The notes: generated from the sequence alone by a model not told the origin. Positions 1 through 9,764 are shown, counted from the stretch's first letter. The stretch is DNA of 64,000 nt from PMP191F sp047602185 (GCA_047602185.1 JASGHY010000001.1:1984001-2048000); one strand, 5' to 3'. Translations and numbers: made by a program.

Positions 1-2130
1 CTCAGGTTTATTGAACTTCAGGTTTACGTCTACGTTTGCAAAGGTTTTATCCTTACGTGCTTCTTCCAGGAATTTCGGAATGATCTCTTTCAGTTTATTC
101 ACGTCCTGGTTCTGTAATATGAACTGAACAGGCAGGCTACCTCTTGAACCGGCACCTACAGAGATAGTTTGTTCCTGTACCGCAAATACACGAGCATCGT
201 TAAAACGGCCTACTTTGCGCTGCAGGTCATTGGCGATCTCTGTCTGGCTTCTGTTACGTTCTTTGGGCGAGATCAATGCGATCCTCGGCTGTGAAGAGTT
301 AACACCACTGTTACCGCCACCTCCGCCGCCGCCTACACGTGCAAACACGAAGTCTCTTTCCGGTACAGAGTCATATAAATAGTCTGCTATCTTATCGGTA
401 ATATTCTGCATATAGCTGAAGCTGGTTCCTTCAGCCGCAGTTACAGTAAAACGAATGCTGCTACGGTCTTCCAGCGGAGCGATCTCACTGGGCATGCTGC
501 GCAATATCACCAGGATGCTACCGAAACACAGCAAAATAATAACCCATGCAATCCAACGCACTTTCATAAAACCGGTCAATAAACGCTTATAGCCATTTTC
601 CATTCCCTGGAAGAATGGCTCTGTCTTATTATAGAACCAACCGTGTCCTGATTTTTTGGTGGTCAGATATACGTTCAGTACCGGTGTAATAGTAAGTGAT
701 ACAAAGGCCGAGATCAATACCGCTGCTGCCAGCACCACACCAAATTCACGGAACAGTCGTCCTACGAAACCTTCCAGGAAGATCACCGGCAGGAACACTA
801 CCGCAAGAGTGATTGAAGTAGAAATTACGGCAAAGAAGATCTCTTTACTTCCTTCCAATGCTGCTTTATGAATAGGTAATCCTTCTTCCAGTTTACGGAA
901 AATGTTTTCTGTAACTACTATACCATCATCCACCACAAGCCCCGTGGCCAGTACAATCCCCAGCAGCGTAAGGATGTTGATGGAGAAGCCTGCCACATAC
1001 ATGATGAAGAAAGTAGCGATCAGCGAGATCGGGATATCTATCAGCGGGCGAATGGCAATTAACCAGTTACGGAAGAAGAAGAAGATCACCAATACCACCA
1101 GGCCAAACGCGATCATCAATGTCTCTTCCACTTCGGCCAGCGAGTTACGGATGTTCTGTGTATTATCGATCAATACGTGGAACTGGATATCCGCTTTATT
1201 GGACTTTTCAATTTCTTTCAGACGTTTATAGAACTCATCAGCAATTTCAATATTGTTGGCACCGGGTTGAGGGATCAATGCAAGACCAATGGCATTTACA
1301 CCATTGTATTTCCAGCTTTGCTCCATTGACTCAGGACCTAACTCTACTTTTGCCAGGTCATTCAAACGGATAATCCCTGAACTATCCTGCTTGATGATCA
1401 GGTCGCGAAACTGTTGCTCGGAACTAAGACGTCCCAGCGTACGGATGGTCAGTTCTGTATTGTTACCATAAAGCTTTCCCGGAGGCAACTCAACGTTTTC
1501 GTTATTAAGCGCCGTTCTTATTTCGCTGAATGAAACACCATACCCGTTCATTTTATCAGGGTTCAGCCAGATACGCATAGAGTAACGTTTCTGACCAAAG
1601 ATGTTTACAGAGCTTACATTATCGATGGTCTGCAACTGTTGCTGCAGCACGTTCTCAGCATAGTCGCTCAGCTCCAGCAAACTTTTGGTAGAGCTTTGCA
1701 CAGCCATGATGAGAATGAAATCACTGTTCGCATCTGCTTTTGAAATTACAGGCGGTGCATCAATATCCTGTGGTAAACTGCGTGTTGCCTGCCCCACTTT
1801 ATCGCGCACGTCACTTGCGGCAGCTTCCATATCCACACCCAGGTTAAACTCAACCGTGATCTGGCTGCTGCCAAGATTACTGGAAGATGTAATGGTGCGG
1901 ATACCAGGAATACCGTTAATCTGCTTTTCGAGCGGTTCGGTAATCTGGCTTTCAATAATATCAGGGTTAGCACCTGTATATGATGTACTAACAGTAATAA
2001 TCGGGGGATCAATTGCGGGGTAATCTCTTACAGCGAGAAAAGTATATCCAACAATTCCGAAAAGAATAAGCGCCAGGTTCATTACTGTTGCCAGCACCGG
2101 TCGCTTTAACGATAATTCAGAAATATTCAT
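1..2130 (-). CDS. RND efflux pump inner-membrane transporter (AcrB/MexB type), 3' end outside window
   Basis: Proton-driven tripartite efflux pump subunit of the inner membrane, which exports hydrophobic compounds through an adaptor and an outer-membrane channel. About 710 residues of an expected ~1,050 are visible; the gene runs off the left edge. It starts at ATG 2130 with the family-typical N-terminus MNISELSLKRPVLATVMN and first membrane helix. The porter-domain segment follows, then a cluster of helices around residues 340-480 containing LVVDDGIVVTEN near residue 400, where the adjacent Asp pair is the known proton-relay site. The second porter half continues to the edge and includes a Gly-rich stretch around base 310. 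It lies 24 bases after the adaptor gene on the same strand, so the two form an operon; an outer-membrane factor may follow beyond the window. Family assignment is firm, substrate unknown. Confidence 0.95.
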   Translation of the reverse strand, partial: MNISELSLKRPVLATVMNLALILFGIVGYTFLAVRDYPAIDPPIITVSTSYTGANPDIIESQITEPLEKQINGIPGIRTITSSSNLGSSQITVEFNLGVDMEAAASDVRDKVGQATRSLPQDIDAPPVISKADANSDFILIMAVQSSTKSLLELSDYAENVLQQQLQTIDNVSSVNIFGQKRYSMRIWLNPDKMNGYGVSFSEIRTALNNENVELPPGKLYGNNTELTIRTLGRLSSEQQFRDLIIKQDSSGIIRLNDLAKVELGPESMEQSWKYNGVNAIGLALIPQPGANNIEIADEFYKRLKEIEKSNKADIQFHVLIDNTQNIRNSLAEVEETLMIAFGLVVLVIFFFFRNWLIAIRPLIDIPISLIATFFIMYVAGFSINILTLLGIVLATGLVVDDGIVVTENIFRKLEEGLPIHKAALEGSKEIFFAVISTSITLAVVFLPVIFLEGFVGRLFREFGVVLAAAVLISAFVSLTITPVLNVYLTTKKSGHGWFYNKTEPFFQGMENGYKRLLTGFMKVRWIAWVIILLCFGSILVILRSMPSEIAPLEDRSSIRFTVTAAEGTSFSYMQNITDKIADYLYDSVPERDFVFARVGGGGGGGNSGVNSSQPRIALISPKERNRSQTEIANDLQRKVGRFNDARVFAVQEQTISVGAGSRGSLPVQFILQNQDVNKLKEIIPKFLEEARKDKTFANVDVNLKFNKPE

Positions 2131-2154
2131 GAGGCTTCGCTATCAGGTTGTTCT

Positions 2155-3228
2155 TTATTGAATACCGGCCAGGTCAGTCAGTTTTTTTACGTTGCGTACC
2201 TTAACAACAGCTTTGGGGCGTGCAAACAACACACCGGTAACTACAATGGAATCACCGGGATTCACACCTTTCACCACTTCTACATTGTTGGCTTCGCGTA
2301 TGCCGGTCTCTACATTGGCAAATACAGCTTTGCCATCTTTTACCAGCACCAGTTGCTTGTTCTTATCATCAGGTATAATGCAGTTGGTGGGCACCATAAT
2401 AGCATTTTTATTTACCTGTGAGGTGAGGTACACTTTTGCAAAACTGCCGGGATTAGCTGTGCCCTGTTCCAGGATAGCACGAACTACCAGGTTACGGGTG
2501 GCTTGATTGACCTGTGGTTCTATAGCAATAATGCGCGCCTTGCGACGGGCAGCTTTATCGCTATCCAATACAATATCTACCAGGCCGCCTTTGCGTACGA
2601 TATTGCTGTATTCTTCAGGTAATGTAAAGTCGATCTTTGTTTTGTTTACCTGCTGCATGGTGGCAATAATAGAGGCAGTGGTTACAAATGCACCGGGGCT
2701 TACCTGCTTCAATCCTACCACTCCGCTAAACGGGGCTTTGACTACTGTTTTATCTATTAAAGCCTGTGTATAGGCTATGTCAGCCTTATAACCACTTACC
2801 TGGTTCTGCACCACGTCATAATCACTCTGATTAAGGCCATTTACAGCCAGCAGCTTTTTATAGCGCTCTTCTGTTTTCTGTGCCAGGTCAAGCAACACCT
2901 TTGTTTTTTCCAACTGGGCCTTCAGGTCCGCGTCGTTCACGCGGGCTATTACAGTGCCAGCCTGTACAAAAGAACCTTCGGGAACATTGAGGTAGATCAG
3001 GCGTCCGCTTACTTCGGGACGTAATTCAACAAATTCGTTGGCAATCACCGTACCGTTTGCTTCCACGCCTACAGATACCGACTGTGGCGCAGCCACAATG
3101 ACATCTACCACAGGAGGGGCAGCAGATTTAGGTTGGGATGCAGTCTTTTTTTCTTTACAGCCAGCAATCGTAAACAATGCCAGAAGAACTATACCAATAG
3201 CCTTTACAGGTTTATTTAACCAATACAT
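2155..3228 (-). CDS. RND efflux periplasmic adaptor (membrane fusion protein), lipoprotein
   Basis: Periplasmic adaptor that links the RND pump to an outer-membrane channel (AcrA/MexA family), 357 aa. The N-terminus has a hydrophobic stretch ending in a lipobox-like LFTIAGC (Cys24), so it is probably lipid-anchored. Next come a split biotinyl-lipoyl domain (SGRLIYLNVPEGSFVQAGTV ... KAPFSGVVGLKQVSPGAFV), a coiled-coil hairpin between the two halves (about residues 105-150), a beta-barrel domain and a membrane-proximal domain ending near VTGVLFARPKAVV. First gene of the two-gene pump operon. The regulator is not visible next to it. Confidence 0.95.
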   Translation of the reverse strand: MYWLNKPVKAIGIVLLALFTIAGCKEKKTASQPKSAAPPVVDVIVAAPQSVSVGVEANGTVIANEFVELRPEVSGRLIYLNVPEGSFVQAGTVIARVNDADLKAQLEKTKVLLDLAQKTEERYKKLLAVNGLNQSDYDVVQNQVSGYKADIAYTQALIDKTVVKAPFSGVVGLKQVSPGAFVTTASIIATMQQVNKTKIDFTLPEEYSNIVRKGGLVDIVLDSDKAARRKARIIAIEPQVNQATRNLVVRAILEQGTANPGSFAKVYLTSQVNKNAIMVPTNCIIPDDKNKQLVLVKDGKAVFANVETGIREANNVEVVKGVNPGDSIVVTGVLFARPKAVVKVRNVKKLTDLAGIQ

Positions 3229-3422
3229 GAACAGGATTTTATAAACTTAACAAATATAAACAGAAATCATTCTCTTCCCGGCATTCTTGATAAACGGAAA
3301 GCCTGTATAAAAACACCATCATTAGACGACAGCTTTTCCCAATCCCTCATTAAAAAGTGCTTAAAAAGCAACTTATGGTCATTTGTAATTTTAGGCTTTT
3401 CTTTGCCTTAAATCAATTGACC

Positions 3423-3935
3423 ATGACCCCACAAGTAGGCATTATTATGGGTAGCGACAGTGACCTGGATATTATGAAGGCCGCCGCAGATGTGCTGCAG
3501 GAACTGGGCGTTCATTTTGAGCTGACAGTGGTTTCCGCACACCGCACACCGTTAAGAATGGTAGAATATGCTCAAACAGCCCGTGAACGTGGCCTGAAAG
3601 TGATCATTGCGGGCGCTGGTGGCGCTGCGCACCTGCCGGGCATGGTAGCTTCTATCACTTCCCTACCGGTTATTGGTGTACCCGTAAAATCATCTAATTC
3701 AATTGATGGCTGGGATTCCGTATTATCCATTCTGCAAATGCCTGCCGGCATCCCCGTGGCTACCGTTGCCCTGAATGGCGCAAAAAATGCGGGCATCCTT
3801 GCCGCAAGCATTGTTGGTACTTTTGACGAAAAAGTTAGCAATAATGTAATATCCTTCAAACAAAAGCTTGAATCTGACGTATTAAAGAAAGTGGACCACC
3901 TGAAAAAAGCAGGCTGGACCAACAAATTTGATTAA
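3423..3935 (+). CDS. purE: N5-carboxyaminoimidazole ribonucleotide mutase PurE
   Basis: Class I PurE, which converts N5-CAIR to CAIR in purine biosynthesis in the cytoplasm. ATG 3423 gives 170 aa, the usual family length; an upstream in-frame start at 3357 would add 22 residues with no homology character. Visible motifs: GSDSD (residues 10-14), SAHRTP with His40, and the nucleotide-binding loop GAGGAAHLPG (64-73), all diagnostic of class I enzymes. purK, its usual partner, is not in the window. The following gene begins 33 bases downstream and may be co-transcribed. Confidence 0.97.
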   Translation: MTPQVGIIMGSDSDLDIMKAAADVLQELGVHFELTVVSAHRTPLRMVEYAQTARERGLKVIIAGAGGAAHLPGMVASITSLPVIGVPVKSSNSIDGWDSVLSILQMPAGIPVATVALNGAKNAGILAASIVGTFDEKVSNNVISFKQKLESDVLKKVDHLKKAGWTNKFD

Positions 3936-3968
3936 TTTATCCATCACCTGTATTAATTTGCGGGCCTT

Positions 3969-4859
3969 ATGAAGGTAAAGCTGCTTGATTTTAAGGAACT
4001 GAAGAACTTCCCCTCCGGGTCGGCTATTGAGTATTACAATGAGAAGATCTACCTGGTAGGCGATGATGCCCGCGAATTACTGATATTGAACAAAAGATGG
4101 AAAGAGGCCGAAAGTCTTTCCCTGTTTCCCCGGGAAGAAAATGAACCACCACGCATTCCCAAAAAAGTAAAGCCCGATCTCGAAGCCAGTACAGTAGTTG
4201 AAATTAACAGCATTCCCCGTTTATTGGTACTAGGCTCCGGTTCACGCGAAAAATTCCGCAGCAAAGCCTTACTGGTAAATCTCGACGATCTTTATAAAGA
4301 AGAATTTGATGTAAGCGCTTTCTATGAGCGTCTCAAGCCACTTGGAATGAGCGTTATCAATATCGAATCCGCAGCCATCATCATGGATAAGCTCATACTT
4401 GGTAATCGCGGTCACAAGGCAGCACCGGACAACCATGCGATCATTACTTCGCATGAGTTCTGGAAAGACCAGGAAACCGCTGAAATATCTACACTGAAGT
4501 TTGATCTGCCTGAACCTACGCAGGGCAATTTTGCCGGTATTTCAGGCATGGCGTATGCCCCTGAAAACGACTGGCTGCTCTTCACCATGTCTACCGAAAA
4601 CACCGACAATGCCGAAGACGATGGTGAAATAGGCGACAGCTACCTGTGCATTGTTGAAAATGCCGCGTGGAAAATAGGGCGCAAGAAAATTAAGGTAAAC
4701 CATCAACTGAACCTGGGCCAGATCTACAAATGGGCCCGTGGTTACAAAATAGAATCAGTCTGCATTCAATCTGAAAAAGTAAACCGCGTTAAGATCCACC
4801 TCGTGGCAGATAACGATACCGGCGTTACTTATTTGTTTAAAGCGGTTGTGAAGATATAG
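3969..4859 (+). CDS. Conserved hypothetical protein, probable beta-propeller-like fold (DUF6929-like)
   Basis: 296 aa with no signal peptide, so likely cytoplasmic. The sequence repeats short beta-rich blades: a YNEKIYLVGDDARELLILN segment near the N-terminus, PRLLVLGSGSREKFRSKALL, and a later GNFAGISGMAYAPENDWLLF. This pattern resembles the Bacteroidota DUF6929 family, which I recall only from memory. No catalytic motif is recognisable. It follows purE by 33 bases, which suggests co-transcription but does not assign it to purine metabolism. Its stop codon is followed within 7 bases by repeat family A. Confidence 0.7.
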   Translation: MKVKLLDFKELKNFPSGSAIEYYNEKIYLVGDDARELLILNKRWKEAESLSLFPREENEPPRIPKKVKPDLEASTVVEINSIPRLLVLGSGSREKFRSKALLVNLDDLYKEEFDVSAFYERLKPLGMSVINIESAAIIMDKLILGNRGHKAAPDNHAIITSHEFWKDQETAEISTLKFDLPEPTQGNFAGISGMAYAPENDWLLFTMSTENTDNAEDDGEIGDSYLCIVENAAWKIGRKKIKVNHQLNLGQIYKWARGYKIESVCIQSEKVNRVKIHLVADNDTGVTYLFKAVVKI

Positions 4860-4863
4860 GAAA

Positions 4864-4980
4864 GTAATAAGTTATAGGTTGTAGGTTATAAGTTCATCGC
4901 TAAAGCCTGCAACCTATGATTAATCATAATTCCCGACGCTGCGCATTTTCAAATTAGTTAATCTTCAAATTTGCACATTA
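4864..4980 (+). repeat. Intergenic word repeat: families A' then H/G
   Basis: Near-tandem A' words (variants of AAGTTATAGGTTGTAGG) begin 7 bases after the upstream stop and continue to about 4893, with a short inverted A word at 4908-4917. H/G words at 4944-4980 run right up to and into the stop codon of bshC, which is on the opposite strand. The A' strand orientation matches that seen after other plus-strand genes. Confidence 0.75.
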
Positions 4981-6576
4981 TTCTTGCTCTGCAAGAATCA
5001 CAAACTCCTGTTCCAGCGTTAATGAATATTGATAAATGAGGTCAATGAAGGCTGTGCCCCATTGTGCATAGTAGGGCATAAAGTTGTCTATACGTTCCTG
5101 CAGACCATTGCGGGGGAATAATGCTGTTTTGATCGTATGGATCTGCCTTTGCTCTGATTCGTATTTCTTTTTCTCTGCCCGCAATAACTTCTTCTCCAGT
5201 TCCTGCAAAGGCTTTAGTGCTTTTACCTGCAATGCTTCTACGTGCTGAAGCAATGACTTGTCTACCGCAAGCGCTTTGTCTTTTACCAATTGATACAGTC
5301 TGGCAGTAGCATCCAGTTCATGCTGCAATTTCAGCTCGCCATTCTTATGACTGCTCACCAATTGGTTTAGCAACTGCTGTTCAGACAGAAAAACATCAGT
5401 AACAGACCAGCCCATCTTCTCCACTTTCTCCTGCCATTTCTTTTCAATTACCAGGAATGAATTGCGCAGTATCAGCACCGGGAAAGGAGTGGCATAATGT
5501 TCAAACAGACCTTTCAACTCCAGCCAATAGGCCGTCTCTCCTCCTCCTCCAACAAAAGCAATATTGGGTAAAATTGTTTCCTGGTATAAGCCACGCAGGA
5601 TCACATTGGGGCTAAATCGCTCAGGATGCGCTTCCAACTCAGCACGGATCTCTTCCTTCGTAAAAGAAAGATTGGTATTCCGTACTTCGTATTGATCATT
5701 TCGTAGTTCGATCAGATCGCGCACATCGTCTTTCAGGTAAAACAGGTTCACATCACGTGGGTTGGCCTGAACCTTATGATGCTCACTTAATTGTGTGATG
5801 CTTTTATTAACAATGACAGCCGGTTGGTGTTTGAAAAGATCATCTTCAAAAACCGGTTGCATCACTCTTTTCAGATTGGCATTATCAGGTATAATTACCA
5901 CCAAACCATATCTACTGAATAAGGCATGCAATAATCTGAAAGTAGCAGTTTGAATATCTGTATTTCCCAGGTAACATTCTTTCAGTAATGCCACCAGTTC
6001 TTTTCCATAAGGCTGCACCGACAACTCTCCTTCTATACGGTGAATGATCTGTTCGAGCCCTTTTGTATTCATTCTGCCTACAGCACCTTTCTGTTGCGTA
6101 TTCCAGGTTAGCTTTTCTCCTGAAAGGTAAATGGAACCCAGTTCGTCAAGATCTGCATCTTCACTACCCATCCAGAAAACCGGTACAAAGTTATATTCCG
6201 GCATTTCCTGCTTAAACCGTTCTGCCAGTTTAATTACATGCAGAATTTTATAAATGAAATAAAGGTTGCCTGTGAAGATGGCTGGTTGATGCGCAGTACA
6301 AAAAGTAAATGTATTGGACTTGCCTAAAAGCTGAATATTACGCTGTACTGCCTCTTCCGCCTGCACGCCTGCATATTGCTTTTCCAATTCCTGTACCAGT
6401 AAGGCACGGGGCGTTTCCTTTTTTTCGCGGGCTGCAATAGCGGCCCGGATACCTTCTGCTGATACTTTATGCTGATAAAATGGCTGCAGATCGTTTGCAT
6501 TGTTGAGATAATCAACAATAAGCTTTGAAAAATAACCGGTTTGCTGGTATGCTACGGTAGTAGAATTCACATTCAT
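4978..6576 (-). CDS. bshC: Bacillithiol biosynthesis cysteine-adding enzyme BshC
   Basis: 532 aa, the putative ligase that adds cysteine to glucosaminyl-malate in the last step of bacillithiol synthesis; cytoplasmic. ATG 6576 (MNVNSTTVAYQQTGYFS) fits the usual BshC start; an upstream ATG at 6627 would add 17 residues. Diagnostic motifs are TAHQPAIFTGNLYFIYKI (residues 94-111) and VFWMGSEDADLDELG, followed by VGGGGETAYWLELK and a C-terminal coiled-coil region rich in Glu, Lys and Leu. bshA and bshB are not in the window, so the pathway is encoded at several loci. Confidence 0.95.
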   Translation of the reverse strand: MNVNSTTVAYQQTGYFSKLIVDYLNNANDLQPFYQHKVSAEGIRAAIAAREKKETPRALLVQELEKQYAGVQAEEAVQRNIQLLGKSNTFTFCTAHQPAIFTGNLYFIYKILHVIKLAERFKQEMPEYNFVPVFWMGSEDADLDELGSIYLSGEKLTWNTQQKGAVGRMNTKGLEQIIHRIEGELSVQPYGKELVALLKECYLGNTDIQTATFRLLHALFSRYGLVVIIPDNANLKRVMQPVFEDDLFKHQPAVIVNKSITQLSEHHKVQANPRDVNLFYLKDDVRDLIELRNDQYEVRNTNLSFTKEEIRAELEAHPERFSPNVILRGLYQETILPNIAFVGGGGETAYWLELKGLFEHYATPFPVLILRNSFLVIEKKWQEKVEKMGWSVTDVFLSEQQLLNQLVSSHKNGELKLQHELDATARLYQLVKDKALAVDKSLLQHVEALQVKALKPLQELEKKLLRAEKKKYESEQRQIHTIKTALFPRNGLQERIDNFMPYYAQWGTAFIDLIYQYSLTLEQEFVILAEQE

Positions 6577-6716
6577 AAGAAGCATAAAAATAATACGTAC
6601 TATACGATTGGTATAACCTGTTATCAACTTTAACGTTCTGTTGCCGCATCGCCATAACAGGTTGCCGCAGGGCTAAAGATACAACAGTCAGCCATGCAAA
6701 AGGTTGAGAAAGTATG

Positions 6717-6753
6717 CCACATAATGATGTGGCCCCGGTATTGCCGGGGCCAC
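6717..6753 (-). terminator. Tandem hairpins downstream of the aldose epimerase gene
   Basis: Two overlapping perfect hairpins: CCACAT/ATGTGG (6717-6732) and a 10-bp GC-rich stem GTGGCCCCGG/CCGGGGCCAC with loop TATTG (6729-6753). They lie 30 bases after the stop of the minus-strand galM-like gene. The stem is stable but no clear U-run follows on either strand, so an intrinsic terminator or a 3'-end stabiliser are both possible. Confidence 0.45.
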
Positions 6754-6782
6754 TGTAATTACTTTAAACGCTTCACTATTAT

Positions 6783-7943
6783 CTACTTCACCGAAAACTT
6801 ATACACAGTTACATGGTGATAAGTTTCACCGGGCTTCAGTATTGTGCTGGGGAACGTAGGCTGATTGGGTGAATCAGGAAAATGCTGTGTTTCCAGGCAA
6901 AGTGCAGCATGCTGTACATATTTTTTGCCACCACGTGTATTTACCAGGGTTCCATCCAGGAAGTTACCGGAATAGAACTGGATACCGGGCTGCGTGGTCA
7001 GCACTTCCATATAACGGCCACTTGCTGCATGATACAATGAACCGATCAGTTCAAGACCATCTCCGCTGCGGGTTAATACCCAGTTATGATCATAACCACC
7101 TTTTACGCCGGCAATGTCCTTACCTACTTTCTTAGGTGTATTAAAATCCATTGGAGTACCCTTTACATCAGGATTTTGTCCTGTAGGGATCAGTTTATCA
7201 TTTACAGCAGTGTATTTATCAGCCTTCAGCCATAATTCATGATCAAGGATCGTAGAATCACTGCCTGCTGAAAGATTGAAATACGCGTGGTTCGTAAGAT
7301 TTACAGGTGTTGCTTTATCTGTAGAAGCTGTATAATCTATTTTCAGGCTGTTATCGCTTGTTAAAGTATATACAACTGTAACATGCAGGTTACCGGGATA
7401 ACCTTCTTCGCCATCTTTACTATGATAGGTCAGTTGTAAGCTGCTATCACCTGCCTGTGGTGTAGCTGTCCATACCACTTTATCATATCCCTTATTGCCA
7501 CCATGCAAAGAATTACCGTGGTCATTGGCAGACAATTTATACGTTTTGCCATCCAGTGTAAAAGCTGCATTGGCAATACGGTTGCCATAGCGACCTATTA
7601 AACCGCCAAAGAATGGATTGCCTTTTTGCATAAAACCACTCAGCGAATCAAAACCGAGAATTACATTACCTGCATTACCGCTTTTATCCGGTACCAGCAG
7701 ATCCGTTAAGGTAGCGCCATAATTAATGATCTTAGCTGTCATGCCATGCGCATTCGTCAGTGTGTACTGCGTAATAGCAGCACTGTCTGCTGTGCCATAA
7801 GGCTGTTGTGCAATAGCAGAATGAGTTAATGAATCAGCAGCGGTGGTTTCTGCGGGTTTGGTTCCGTTGTCATTGCAGGAAGCCATGAAAAGACCAGTGG
7901 CCAGTACAAAACCTCCTAAATAATGGCAGCAATTTTTGTTCAT
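6783..7943 (-). CDS. galM: Aldose 1-epimerase (mutarotase), exported lipoprotein
   Basis: Interconverts the alpha and beta anomers of aldoses such as glucose and galactose. 386 aa; the first 22 residues form a signal peptide ending in a lipobox FMASC (Cys23), followed by a Thr/Ser-rich linker, so this form acts in the periplasm or at the outer membrane, as is common in Bacteroidota. The fold begins at ITQYTLTNAHGMTAKIINYG. Active-site motifs are visible: GNSLHGGNKGYD (His), NLTNHAYFNLS (His), GGYDHNWVL and the general-base Glu in CLETQHFPDSPNQP. It stands alone between bshC and an aldehyde dehydrogenase. Confidence 0.93.
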   Translation of the reverse strand: MNKNCCHYLGGFVLATGLFMASCNDNGTKPAETTAADSLTHSAIAQQPYGTADSAAITQYTLTNAHGMTAKIINYGATLTDLLVPDKSGNAGNVILGFDSLSGFMQKGNPFFGGLIGRYGNRIANAAFTLDGKTYKLSANDHGNSLHGGNKGYDKVVWTATPQAGDSSLQLTYHSKDGEEGYPGNLHVTVVYTLTSDNSLKIDYTASTDKATPVNLTNHAYFNLSAGSDSTILDHELWLKADKYTAVNDKLIPTGQNPDVKGTPMDFNTPKKVGKDIAGVKGGYDHNWVLTRSGDGLELIGSLYHAASGRYMEVLTTQPGIQFYSGNFLDGTLVNTRGGKKYVQHAALCLETQHFPDSPNQPTFPSTILKPGETYHHVTVYKFSVK

Positions 7944-7999
7944 TGTATTATTCAGATTATGGTTAGAAAACGATTACAGTGTCATGTTCCGGAATCCTT

Positions 8000-8110
8000 T
8001 TTCACGCAAAGACGGCAAAGACTCACAAAACCGCCGGGTTATTTTTTGCAGACTACCAATATCTCACTCATTTTCAAATTCACATTCGCACATTAGCTAG
8101 CCTGCACATT
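8000..8110. repeat. Intergenic word repeats: CGCAAAGAC-type, then families H and G
   Basis: Between the galM start and the aldehyde dehydrogenase stop. Bases 8005-8030 contain near-tandem ACGCAAAG / ACGGCAAAG words; 8068-8110 contain H and G words (TTTTCAAATTC, CGCACATTAG). It is a sparse, degraded block compared with later ones. Confidence 0.5.
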
Positions 8111-8213
8111 CTTTCCCTTTCCTCCGCTAATATAACCAGTTATATTCGTCAATTTGACACTTTTAATCCTTTTTCTTCTTACACATCTTCCACAACCCTC
8201 TTTTTTAAGCTGA

Positions 8214-9701
8214 TTATAATACTGCATCAGAAGTAAGCTGGTTATTAACAGTTCGCCAGATGCCCAGCGGGTTATCATCCTGCAATTCTTCAGGTAACAA
8301 TCCATCAGGCCAGTTCTGGAAAGCGATCGGGCGTGCAAAGCGTTTAATGCCATCTGCACCAACAGAAGTAAAACGAACATCGGTGGTAGCAGGGAAAGGG
8401 CCGCCATGCTGCATGCTCAGGCATACCTCCACACCGGTTGGTACACCGTTCATGATACAGCGGCCACAGATATTTTTAATAGCATCTACCAGCTCTACGT
8501 TCTCTGTAATATCTTTTTCGGTCGCCATCATGGTAGATGTCAATTGTCCTTCCAGTTTTTTTGCTACGGCCAGCATCTCGGACATATCATTACAACGGAT
8601 CACCAGTGAATAAGGTCCAAATACTTCCTGGTGCAATACACTGTTCTCTAAAAATGTTTCACCCGTAGCTGTTGCAATGGTAGGCTGCCCCTGGTTATTA
8701 CCGGGCTCTGTTGCAGAAATTGCTACTGTAGCTACCCCATCCTGCGCCAGCGCAGTTGCCCGTTTTTCAGTAAATGCTTTTGCGATACCCGGATGCAGCA
8801 TAGTAGCCGGCTGTACCTGCTTTATTTCACTGGCCAGTTCATCCAGGAACTCTTCCAGCCCGGGCCCTTCCAGGCCTATGATCAAACCAGGATTGGTGCA
8901 AAACTGCCCCACACTCAATGTAATCGAGGCGGCATATAATTTAGCAACCTCGGCAGCAGACTGCTTTAGTTTGTCAGGGAATAAAAACACAGGATTGATA
9001 CTGCCCATTTCTGCAAATACAGGGATAGGCTCTTTACGCTGATTGGCCCAATCGAATAAAGCCTTTCCACCAGCATAGGAGCCGGTAAACCCAACAGCTT
9101 TTGTATGTGGATTTGTTACCAATGCCTTTCCAACTTCAAAAGAAGCGCCGTGTACATGCGCAAAAATGCCTTTCGGCATATTGCAGGTACCTGCCGCCCG
9201 TACAATAGCGGTAGCAACCATCTCCGACGTTTGTGCATGAGCGGGATGTGCCTTTACAACTACAGGACAACCGGCCGCAAAGGCACAGGCAGTGTCGCCA
9301 CCGGCAGTAGAATATGCAAAAGGGAAATTACTGGCTCCAAACACTACTACAGGCCCCATAGGCACCAGCATTTTACGTATATCCGGCTTCGGTGGAGTTC
9401 TGCTACTGTCTGCAGTATCAATTCTTGCTTCCAGCCAGTTACCCTGTGCTGCAGCATCTGCATAGCTGGTTAGCTGGAAAATAGTACGCGTAAGCTCGCC
9501 TTTCAATCTTGCTTCTGCCAGGTTCGTTTCTTCCATCGCTACCCTGATCAGTTCCTCACTCCTGGTTTCCAGTTCAGTTGCAATCGTTTTCATAAAAACA
9601 GCTCTTTGCTGCAATGAATATTTCCTGTACTGCTCAAAAGCCTGCCACGATTGTTGCATAATATCCTCTATCTGAGCAACAGTTGCTTCCGCATATTTCA
9701 T
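8214..9701 (-). CDS. NADP-dependent aldehyde dehydrogenase (2,5-dioxovalerate / alpha-ketoglutaric semialdehyde dehydrogenase type)
   Basis: Oxidises a semialdehyde to the acid, in this subfamily usually 2,5-dioxopentanoate to 2-oxoglutarate at the end of pentose or uronate catabolism; cytoplasmic. ATG 9701 gives 495 aa (an upstream in-frame start would add 16 unlikely residues). Motifs: FGASNFPFAYSTAGGD (cofactor and substrate entrance), GFTGSYAGGKAL, catalytic Glu231 in FAEMGSINP and the nucleophile Cys268 in SVGQFCTNPG. The lack of neighbouring sugar-acid genes leaves the physiological substrate open. A -7 box matching TATCTTTG lies 56 bases upstream, and a candidate small RNA and an AraC regulator lie beyond it. 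Confidence 0.88.
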   Translation of the reverse strand: MKYAEATVAQIEDIMQQSWQAFEQYRKYSLQQRAVFMKTIATELETRSEELIRVAMEETNLAEARLKGELTRTIFQLTSYADAAAQGNWLEARIDTADSSRTPPKPDIRKMLVPMGPVVVFGASNFPFAYSTAGGDTACAFAAGCPVVVKAHPAHAQTSEMVATAIVRAAGTCNMPKGIFAHVHGASFEVGKALVTNPHTKAVGFTGSYAGGKALFDWANQRKEPIPVFAEMGSINPVFLFPDKLKQSAAEVAKLYAASITLSVGQFCTNPGLIIGLEGPGLEEFLDELASEIKQVQPATMLHPGIAKAFTEKRATALAQDGVATVAISATEPGNNQGQPTIATATGETFLENSVLHQEVFGPYSLVIRCNDMSEMLAVAKKLEGQLTSTMMATEKDITENVELVDAIKNICGRCIMNGVPTGVEVCLSMQHGGPFPATTDVRFTSVGADGIKRFARPIAFQNWPDGLLPEELQDDNPLGIWRTVNNQLTSDAVL

Positions 9702-9756
9702 ATCGCTGTTTTTAAAAGTAAAAGAATAGAGTGCTTGCACTGCAAACAAACGCTTT

Positions 9757-9764
9757 CAAAGATA
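9757..9764 (-). promoter_or_regulatory. -7 box of the aldehyde dehydrogenase promoter
   Basis: On the minus strand this reads TATCTTTG, an exact match to the Bacteroidota consensus TAnnTTTG, 56 bases before the ATG. No good -33 TTTG is seen at the right distance. Its position downstream of the terminator at 9790-9833 indicates the dehydrogenase is transcribed independently of the upstream structured element. Confidence 0.5.

Noticed and set aside
656..2023. Plus-strand ORFs of 60-112 codons in the first 2 kb
   Set aside because: They are antisense to the RND pump gene, which has intact family motifs on the minus strand.
3357..3422. Extended N-terminus of PurE
   Set aside because: The added 22 residues match nothing in the family and exceed its length.
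7979..8236. 85-codon ORF between galM and the aldehyde dehydrogenase
   Set aside because: It translates word repeats and a T-rich stretch, with no coding character.
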